Source: Desulfomonile sp963700305 (lineage in GTDB: Bacteria; Desulfobacterota; Desulfomonilia; Desulfomonilales; Desulfomonilaceae). From it: a stretch of DNA of 64,000 bases. The translations under genes were made by a program, and so were the position numbers. The notes under the pieces were generated by a model. That model saw only the letters and a program-made list of their open reading frames with translations, had not been told where the DNA came from and did not search any database. Positions 57,791 to 64,000 of the stretch are shown one piece after another. How positions within the stretch are numbered: the stretch's first letter is position 1; every line of letters begins with the position of its first letter. The stretch covers positions 81,999 to 145,998 of the forward strand of contig CAVOXB010000006.1 of the NCBI GenBank assembly GCA_963700305.1, in the 5' to 3' direction.

Positions 57791-57943
57791 CTAGAACAGT
57801 GTGTAAATGAACGGCGCAGCGACTGGTGAACTGGCTGCCAGAATTATGAAAGCCGAAAGCACAACCAGTACTATCAAAATGGGTGCGAGCCAGAATTTCT
57901 TACGGACCTTCAGGAATTCCCAGAACTCCTTAATCAGAGACAT
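57791..57943 (-). CDS. DUF5989 micro-protein
   Basis: 50 residues, below many gene-calling cut-offs. It starts MSLIKEFWEFLKVRKKFWLA, then has a single transmembrane helix and ends APFIYTLF, as in DUF5989. AAGGAGG lies 9 bases before the ATG at 57943. The SxtJ-like gene ends 27 bases upstream. Members of this family usually sit beside SxtJ and NodU-type carbamoyltransferases. I infer it is a small membrane partner of that system, comparable in position to SxtK. Confidence 0.8.
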   Translation of the reverse strand: MSLIKEFWEFLKVRKKFWLAPILIVLVVLSAFIILAASSPVAAPFIYTLF

Positions 57944-57970
57944 TTGTCGTTTCCTCCTTGACTGAGCGAA

Positions 57971-58411
57971 CTAAAACTGTTTTTCGTATCTTTCTATGCT
58001 GGTATCCGGTTCCTGCTCTTTGCGGCGCCAGTAAGTTGTCGCGGCGGGATCGAGCTTTCTCTCCATAGGGTCTTTGCCAAGAGCACGCATAATTAATCCT
58101 GTAGGCGTTATTACAAGGAAAAAAACAATGGTCAACAAAATTCTCGAAACAAAGTACCCGAGAACAATGGAGAAACCTATCCAAAGATCATAAATCGCCC
58201 GAAACAGGGGCGGGATCATTCTGCATGCGGCCAAGACCGCGCCGGCTATGATCCAGATCCAGCCGTTTCCAGACCCTTTCCATAGAAGAAGGTAGCAGCC
58301 GATCAAACCTGGTAATACCAGGAATAGCCCCGCCAGAATGGTCAGATCGCGACTCGAAGGCACTCGCAGTGCAGCCCCTATTTCGTCCTTTATTTCCTGA
58401 ATCACGTTCAC
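57971..58411 (-). CDS. SxtJ-like membrane protein
   Basis: 146 residues. About three to four hydrophobic segments (LTILAGLFLVLPGLIGCYLL, IWIIAGAVLAACRMIPPLF, ILLTIVFFLVITPTGLIMR). The hallmark C-terminus follows: TPTGLIMRALGKDPMERKLD, then PAATTYWRRKE and ERYEKQF. Biochemical role unknown. The family is found with O-carbamoyltransferases such as SxtI. It lies 142 bases after the carbamoyltransferase, with a family B repeat between. Confidence 0.78.
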   Translation of the reverse strand: MNVIQEIKDEIGAALRVPSSRDLTILAGLFLVLPGLIGCYLLLWKGSGNGWIWIIAGAVLAACRMIPPLFRAIYDLWIGFSIVLGYFVSRILLTIVFFLVITPTGLIMRALGKDPMERKLDPAATTYWRRKEQEPDTSIERYEKQF

Positions 58412-58504
58412 TTTTGTTACTATTCCCCTGAATATTAGGCCATTTTATTCGCTGTGTTTATAGCGTATATAATACAACAAAACGCGCTGGAAGAAAACAA
58501 CATA

Positions 58505-58554
58505 GTAGGACCGGCAACCTGCCGGTCCATGTACCGGCGAGTCGCCGGTCCTAC
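58505..58554. repeat. Double palindrome, family B copy 4
   Basis: GTAGGACCGGCAACCTGCCG then GTACCGGCGAGTCGCCGGTC and CTAC: two hairpins nested in a larger inverted repeat. Its right edge touches the carbamoyltransferase stop codon. Confidence 0.75.
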
Positions 58555-60371
58555 TAATCCAGTTCGAATTGGCTCCTCCAGTCAGTGTCCGCCTTCAGCT
58601 CAGGCTGATTCTTCTTGTCCAGAAGAAATTTACCAAGCACAAGGTAATCCATCTCAGTACGCATAAAACACAGATACGCGTGCTCCGGGCTCATGACTAT
58701 AGGTTCCCCGCGGACATTGAAGGAAGTGTTGACGATCACAGGACAGCCAGTTTTTTGGTGAAATGCGGCGATCATCTCGTGGTAGAGCGGATTGGTGTCC
58801 TTGTGGACGGTCTGAATTCGTGCGGAATAGTCCACGTGCGTAATTGCAGGAATCTCCGATCTGGCCACGTTGAGCTTGTCGATTCCCCAGAGCTTGTGCT
58901 CATCGTCAGTCATGCTGCGTCTGATTTTCTCATCCACATTGGCCACAAGAAGCATGTAAGGGGAAGGCCGATCCAACTCAAAGAATTTGTCGACCTCTTC
59001 CATGAGCACTGAAGGTGCAAAAGGCCGGAAACTCTCGCGATACTTGATCTTGAGGTTCATCTGCGACTGCATTTTCGGATTGCGAGGATCGCCGATAATT
59101 GAGCGAGCTCCCAATGCTCGAGGCCCGAATTCCATCCTTCCCTGGAACCAGCCGATCACCTTTCCTTCTGCAATAAGGTCCGCCACCCTCGACGGGACGA
59201 GCCCATCCTCCAGGTATTCGTAAGGATAGCCGTTTCGGTCCAGGAATTCTTTGATATCTTTATCATTATATGTCGGGCCAAGATACGAACCCATCTGCTT
59301 GTCGTGGGTATCGTCGGATACTCTCTCGTTTCCAAGCAATTGATACCACACGAAAAGGGCCGCTCCAAGTGCTCCACCTGCATCTCCGGCAGCAGGCTGA
59401 ATCCACATGTCATCGAATGGGCCTTCTCGAAGAATGCGACCGTTCCCAACGCAATTTAAGGCGACGCCTCCAGCAAGGCACAGGTACTTTTCTCCAGTGA
59501 CTTTCTTTATGTGCCTGGCAGTTCGAATCATAACCTCTTCGGTCACAACTTGTACGGATTTGGCCAGATCCATTTCGCGTTGGGTTAGTTTTGCTTCGGG
59601 CTTACGTGCAGGTCCTCCGAAGAGCTTTTCAAAAGCCTTGCCTGTCATGGTCAAGCCGTATGGATAGGTGAAATAATCCATATTCAGCTTGAAGGAACCA
59701 TCTTCTTTGATATCAATGAGTTCGTTGAGAATTGCGTCTACATATTTTGGCTCGCCGTAAGGGGCCAAGCCCATTACTTTGTATTCACCGGAATTTACTT
59801 TGAATCCGGTGAAATATGTAAATGCAGAATAGAGAAGACCCAAAGAATGAGGGAATTGTATCTCGTATTCAATACGGATCTTGTTTCCTTCTCCGACACC
59901 GAAGCTTGTGGTGGTCCATTCTCCGACCCCGTCCATAGTGAGAAATGCAGCTCTGTTGTAAGGTGACGGGAAAAAAGCGCTGGCTGCGTGAGACTCATGA
60001 TGTTCGGGAAATAATAATTTGCCTTCGTAATTCAGGCTCTTTCTGATGAGATTCGGCAGATGGAGCTTCTGTTTCAGCCACAAAGGCATAGCCATGAGAA
60101 AAGAGGCCCACCCACGAGGAGAATACGAAACGTAAGTCTCTAGAATTCGTTCAAATTTTATGAACGGCTTGTCATAAAACACTACGTAATCGAGTTCCTT
60201 CGAGGTAATCCTCGCCTCTTTCAGGCAGTATTCGATTGCATCGTGCGGAAACGCATGATCGTGTTTAATCCTGGAAAACCGTTCCTGCTGGGCTGCCGCT
60301 AAGATAAGGCCATCCTTTATAAGGCATGCCGCACTGTCGTGATAAAATGCAGAAAGTCCGAGAATGTTCAT
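58554..60371 (-). CDS. NodU/SxtI-family O-carbamoyltransferase
   Basis: Transfers carbamoyl from carbamoyl phosphate to a hydroxyl, via carbamoyl-adenylate in the family. Starting at 60371, 605 residues: MNILGLSAFYHDSAACLI (ATPase-fold start), metal-site FPEHHESHAASAFF (near residue 125), LTMDGVGEWTTTS, SGEYKVMGLAPYG, CLAGGVALNCVGNGRI. The C-terminal carbamoyltransferase domain has GRMEFGPRALGARSI, RESFRPFAPSV and NTSFNVRGEPIV. All appear intact. The start is 5 bases after the SGNH gene stop, implying one operon. The acceptor is unknown; a surface glycan is inferred from the neighbour. Confidence 0.9.
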   Translation of the reverse strand: MNILGLSAFYHDSAACLIKDGLILAAAQQERFSRIKHDHAFPHDAIEYCLKEARITSKELDYVVFYDKPFIKFERILETYVSYSPRGWASFLMAMPLWLKQKLHLPNLIRKSLNYEGKLLFPEHHESHAASAFFPSPYNRAAFLTMDGVGEWTTTSFGVGEGNKIRIEYEIQFPHSLGLLYSAFTYFTGFKVNSGEYKVMGLAPYGEPKYVDAILNELIDIKEDGSFKLNMDYFTYPYGLTMTGKAFEKLFGGPARKPEAKLTQREMDLAKSVQVVTEEVMIRTARHIKKVTGEKYLCLAGGVALNCVGNGRILREGPFDDMWIQPAAGDAGGALGAALFVWYQLLGNERVSDDTHDKQMGSYLGPTYNDKDIKEFLDRNGYPYEYLEDGLVPSRVADLIAEGKVIGWFQGRMEFGPRALGARSIIGDPRNPKMQSQMNLKIKYRESFRPFAPSVLMEEVDKFFELDRPSPYMLLVANVDEKIRRSMTDDEHKLWGIDKLNVARSEIPAITHVDYSARIQTVHKDTNPLYHEMIAAFHQKTGCPVIVNTSFNVRGEPIVMSPEHAYLCFMRTEMDYLVLGKFLLDKKNQPELKADTDWRSQFELD

Positions 60372-60376
60372 GACCC

Positions 60377-62140
60377 TTACCGATAAACGCTCCAAGATCG
60401 CAGGGTTATGGACCGCTGGGCGGTTCCGACTGGTTTATACTTCAGATATCGCGCCTGAACGGGCTGCGCCGCATAATATTCGAATCCTGGCCAAAAGGAA
60501 AAGCTGTCCGTTTGCTTGTTAGTAGATTTGACGAAGGTCTTCCACTCAGTCGCGTCGACCGAATATTCGATTTCCCACGCCTCAGGAACCGACGATTCGT
60601 CCGGCCATACAAGTCTCACTCTGCTCATGGCGCGGGATTCTTCCATATCAAGCACGACTTCCAGAGGATCTTCAGGCCGGACTTTGGTTGCGGAATAGAC
60701 CTTCTGACCGGGATAACCCACAAGCATATTTCTGGGGCCATTGGCCGGATCATTCGCGGCCGGCGCGTATTTCACTGTTCCCGACGCTGCCATGTCCCAG
60801 AAGAAGCTGTCTTTATCGCTTGTTTTGTCCCCATCGGTCAAGGTCATGCTGAAAAAGTGCTCCTTGACTAGGTTTGCCAGCTCTTTGGCCATGAGATAAT
60901 TAGCCCCGGCAGTCAAGTGGCACCAGTCCGTAAACACCCATTCCGACACGTCGTCAAAATAATCGGAAAAATCGACTAGAAAATACCCAGTCCTTTCAGC
61001 GCTTTGTCTGACCCTGTCTGAAAATAGTTGGTACATCTTGTCAGATGGTACGCCGTAATATTGGCGATATCCACTGAGAGAATCCAGGATCTTCTCTTTA
61101 TCGTGTTTCGGTTTCTTGGACAAATAAAACCATGGTTGAAGGGCAATTATATGGGGCACTCCATCGTTTCTGAGAGCTGCGGAATAGTTCTCTACCACTC
61201 GGACTACCGTAGAGATGTTTCGATCAGTCAATCGCGATTTTTCCTCGACTGAAAGATTGGCGGAAGCATCGGGTTTGTACTGTTCTGAAACGCTCCTGTG
61301 CTGATGAAGGTCTTTGTTCAATTCCTGGAACAGATCGGTGCCGGACCAGAAATAGGTCGCCAGAAATGAGTTGTTTTTCAGCCACAGGGTCAGGTAAGAA
61401 GACAGTCCGGCGCGGTTGTACGCAAACATCTCATGGAGAATATTGTGGAATTGACCTTCCTGGAAATAGTTCCAGTCCTCCGTGAACTTGCTGATGATCG
61501 GAATCTCGTTCGCTCCGTCCAGAGATATGACCAGGTCAGGGTTATAATCACGCAGTTTGGTCATATATCTCATGACCAAATGCTGGTATGCGTATCCCCA
61601 AACACCGGCATTGTACACCTTGATGGTCTTGCCGGGTATTGGATTACTTGAATTAAGGATCATTTCCATCATGTGAGAGATGGTTTCTCGATATTCGATC
61701 CCGTAATAATCCATTGCATGTGCTGCTTCGCCGATTGCTCCCATGCCGAATACCGTTGAACCGCCAGTCAGAAATATGCGGAACTCGTCCTGGGGTTTGG
61801 CCATTGGAATAGGTCTAGGTTCCCGGAACCCTGCGTTATTCGCGTATCGTATCGATTGCCCTTGGCGACATTATATTCCAGGCACACACCCGGCACGAAG
61901 TCGTAGTCGTAATGAGAGACCGGCATGGTAAAATCGCGGCGTGCCATAGAGAAATCTTTGGAATACACGGGCCCCAGGTAGGTGCTACCCAGAGCCAATT
62001 GGGCCAACTTTTCCAGGCCTAGAAAGATTAGAATGACGCTTACAGCGAGAAAACCAACGTACAAAGGCACCTTCAACCACGACCAGATGAACCTCCGAAA
62101 GAAACTCTGCTTTCCCGGCTTCGTATTGCTGGCTTTCTGA
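60377..62140 (-). CDS. Membrane-anchored SGNH hydrolase with discoidin-like C-terminus (5'-truncated, one frameshift)
   Basis: An N-terminal basic stretch and transmembrane anchor (WSWLKVPLYVGFLAVSVILI) is followed by the segment SHYDYDFVPGVCLEYN. The frame changes near 61843-61852 and continues as YANNAGFREPRPIPM. SGNH motifs follow: LTGGSTVFG (Ser), VYNAGVWGY (Gly block), SLDGANEIP (Asn block) and DWCHLTAGAN (Asp/His). The last ~110 residues (VVLDMEESRAMSRVRLVWPD, EYSVDATEWKTFV, ARYLKYKPVG) look like an F5/8 discoidin-type sugar-binding domain. The start codon is lost at the contig junction. Probably an esterase or acyltransferase on a surface polysaccharide. First gene of the operon. Confidence 0.75.
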
Positions 62141-62165
62141 TTTCGATAAGGCTGGTGTCCTGGTA
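62140..62165. other. Probable chimeric junction
   Basis: Left of here the SGNH coding sequence has the window's ordinary composition. Right of here the DNA is strongly G+C-rich, with unrelated gene content. Both the SGNH gene (start) and the alpha/beta hydrolase (end) are cut at this point. Confidence 0.65.
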
Positions 62166-62474
62166 GCCGACGGTCATGGGGTTCGGGTTGGCGCCGTGGC
62201 CGCGAAAGTCCCAAAGCGCGGAAACGTAGCCCGCCCGGGCGAAGGTATAGGCGAAGCCGCGCATGATCCGGTCGGATCCGGCCAGGCCGTGGCCCACCAA
62301 CACCAGCGGCCGGCTGCCGTTCATGGCCCCATCCGGGCCGAGGAAGATGACCGGCATGCCGTCAGAGACGGAGCGAATCTCCCGCAAGCCCTGGGCGGGG
62401 GACTGGAGCTGCCATGCCGAGAATATGACTAGGATCAGACCCGCTATTCCAAGTGCGAGTCGTGCTTTCTGCAT
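62153..62474 (-). CDS. Alpha/beta hydrolase, N-terminal fragment
   Basis: From 62474, after GGAGG with a 7-base gap: a transmembrane or signal segment (LALGIAGLILVIFSAWQL), then PLVLVGHGLAGSDRIMRGFA and YVSALWDFRGHGANPNP, the beginning of an alpha/beta-hydrolase fold (oxyanion region and DFRGHG). It ends at the junction before any nucleophile elbow. G+C-rich, foreign to the rest of the window. Confidence 0.6.
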
Positions 62475-62918
62475 CTCACGAACCTCCGACTACCGCCAGC
62501 TGCTCGCCTCCAGATGGGAAACGCCTTCTGGATTGTGGGACAACCAGCACATCCTGGGCGAACACATCAATTTGCCACCTGCGCCGAGCGGAGCCAGGCG
62601 TCTACCCGGCGAGCTCCGTGTGGACGAAAGGAGAAGTGTAGCAGCCCTGCCCGGGCACACACGACGAACCCTAATCCATCGTCACTGCAGGATCGTCCTG
62701 GGCAGCCTGCGGATCCCGCCTAGCGGCCAAAGCGTCTCGGCCCGTTGCCGGTTGTGGGGAGGCAGGAGATCACCCGCCCTTGCTGCCCGTGCTGCCATGC
62801 GGCTGATCACGGTCATCCTTGCATCGCCGGAACTGGCAAACGGGCAAGCTCCATCAGTTTGGCGTTGTCTCGCCGAACGGACGGCAGTGGGCGGAACTTC
62901 ACGGCGAGGCCAAGCCAC
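62475..62918. other. G+C-rich stretch, no gene recognised
   Basis: About 440 bases. Frames on both strands are open for long stretches, as expected at high G+C, but none shows a recognisable family or start. It may contain the broken end of another gene. Confidence 0.35.
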
Positions 62919-63870
62919 TTACTCGTACACCTTCTCCTCGCTCGGGCCCTCGGCGTCGGCCTCCACGTCCGCGCGACCCCGTCCCCGCCAGCAGCTCCCT
63001 GTAGTACTCATGCTGGATCACCAGGCCATGATCTCGTTGGTGCCGGTCCAGATCATGATCAGCCGGGCGTCGCGCAGCAGGCGCTCGATGGGGTAGACGT
63101 CGGTGTAGCCGATGCCGCCCATGATCTGCATGGCGTCGTTGACCACGCGCCAGGCGGCCTCGGTGGCGACCTTCTTGGCCTCGGACACCAGGCGGCGACA
63201 CGGCCGGGTCATCGCCGGTATCGCGCGTGCGCGCGCGGCGTAGACCAGGGCTGCGGCCGCGTCCAGGAGCGTCATGCTGTCGGCGACCTTGAAGCTGACG
63301 CCTTCGAAGGCGCGGATCTTCTGGCCAAAGGCCTTGCGCCGGTCGCTGTAGCGGGCGGCGACTCCAGGGCGGCCCGGCCCAGCCCGAGGGCGCCGGCGGC
63401 GCTGGTCAGCCGCTCGGGGATCATCATCTGGTAGAAGATGTCGCCGCCGCCGTTCTCCACGCCCGACCAGGTTCTCGGCGGGCACACGGGCATCGCGGAA
63501 GTAGATGCCGCCCGGTGCCGCCGCCCCGGGTGCCCATCAGGCCGTACACGTGCTCGCACCTCCACGCCCGGCCCCGGTCGACCAGGAACGCGCTGATGGC
63601 CTGGTGGGCGGGCGCCGTCGGGTGCGTGCGGGCGTAGACCAGGAAGTAGTCGGCGCCCTCGGCGCCGACGACGAAGCGCTTCTGACCCGTTGAGGACGTA
63701 GGCGTCGCCGTCGCGGCGGGCCTGGCAGGTAGTGCCGAAGAAGTCGGAGCCGCCGCGGGGCTCGGTGAGGGCCTCGGCGCAGGTGAGACGCCCTCCAGGG
63801 TGGGGCGCAGGTAGCGCTCCTTCTGGTCCGGAAGTCCCGAAGATACCGTCATTGCAGCGTGGCCGCCGTC
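62919..63870 (-). pseudogene. Acyl-CoA dehydrogenase, fragmented
   Basis: Pieces in all three minus frames add up to a flavin acyl-CoA dehydrogenase: QKERYLRPTLEG, KRFVVGAEGADYFLVYART, FYQMMIPERLTSAAGALGLG, RRKAFGQKIRAFEGVSFKVA, NDAMQIMGGIGYTDVYPIER and LIMIWTGTNEIMAW, then IQHEYYRELLAG. The catalytic-domain C-terminus stops at 62919. At least five frame changes occur in under 1 kb, more than elsewhere. Beta-oxidation enzyme by family. The DNA is G+C-rich and likely from another organism or a poor-quality read end. Confidence 0.65.
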
Positions 63871-63887
63871 GTTGGCGGAAGTACTAC

Positions 63888-64000
63888 GCGAGATTGACAT
63901 GTATCTCTATGGGGCGCAAGAGATGGTGGGACCGTTCGGGGCCCGCGCCCGAGGCGAGTTCGACCTGGGGTATGGGTTTCACGCGACGGCGCAGGACCTC
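63888..64000 (+). other. Open plus-strand frame running off the window end
   Basis: From ATG at 63888 or just before it, the plus strand reads MYLYGAQEMVGPFGARARGE and on to AQDL without a stop. It abuts the acyl-CoA dehydrogenase in the opposite direction. No family recognised and too short to call a gene. It may mark another junction. Confidence 0.25.

Noticed and set aside
57518..62140. A saxitoxin biosynthetic cluster
   Set aside because: Only the carbamoyltransferase/SxtJ/K-like part is seen; no SxtA, amidinotransferase or oxygenase genes are present.
62745..63434. 229-aa plus-strand frame over the acyl-CoA dehydrogenase
   Set aside because: G+C-rich antisense shadow; the minus strand carries recognisable dehydrogenase motifs.

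Overview
The window looks like a chromosomal segment of a Gram-negative, anaerobic member of the Desulfobacterota (deltaproteobacteria), perhaps near Desulfomonile or Syntrophobacter. This is inferred from family content, not from a marker tree. Diderm traits are LptE, heptose phosphatase GmhB, Mpl and an outer-membrane-barrel-like protein. Other clues are a B12-dependent ribonucleotide reductase, a GH57 glycosidase and many short palindromic repeats. Most genes are housekeeping and occur once.

Layout: 1-7 kb holds mdh, lptE, leuS and a UDP-sugar dehydrogenase. 7-12.4 kb holds a YkgJ-type protein, gmhB, a barrel-like protein, an M48 protease and a Cys-rich peptide. 12.7-17.5 kb holds der, rel and a PilZ protein. 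17.4-26.3 kb is a long minus-strand run: mpl, amrS, rpe, TPR, transglycosylase-like, hsp20, J-protein, DUF1844 and rpmB. 26.5-36.6 kb holds a GNAT enzyme, cdd, nrdJ, a CBS protein, small unknowns, prs and rplY. 37-43 kb holds lexA-dinB, a phosphoesterase, tmk, tRNA-Ser and era. 43-50 kb holds a DUF362 protein, GH57, a TrpF-like protein and FmdB. 50-51 kb is an IS1595-family insertion. 51-56 kb holds mazG and phoH-pgpH-ybeY. 57.5-62.1 kb holds a carbamoyltransferase locus.

The most interesting system is the minus-strand locus at 57.5-62.1 kb. It has an anchored SGNH hydrolase with a discoidin-like C-terminus, a NodU/SxtI-type O-carbamoyltransferase, an SxtJ-like membrane protein and two tandem DUF5989-type micro-proteins. 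One of these is only 50 codons. The set recalls the sxtI-J-K block of saxitoxin clusters, but here it is coupled to a probable cell-surface glycan-modifying enzyme.

Two cautions apply. First, at least 16 genes, including essential ones (leuS, der, prs, lptE), are broken by single-base indels, often in homopolymers. I annotate each as one gene and read the breaks as sequencing error. Second, near 62,140-62,165 the sequence switches abruptly to G+C-rich DNA carrying a truncated alpha/beta hydrolase and a shredded acyl-CoA dehydrogenase. This is most likely an assembly chimera, so the last ~1.85 kb should not be attributed to the same organism.
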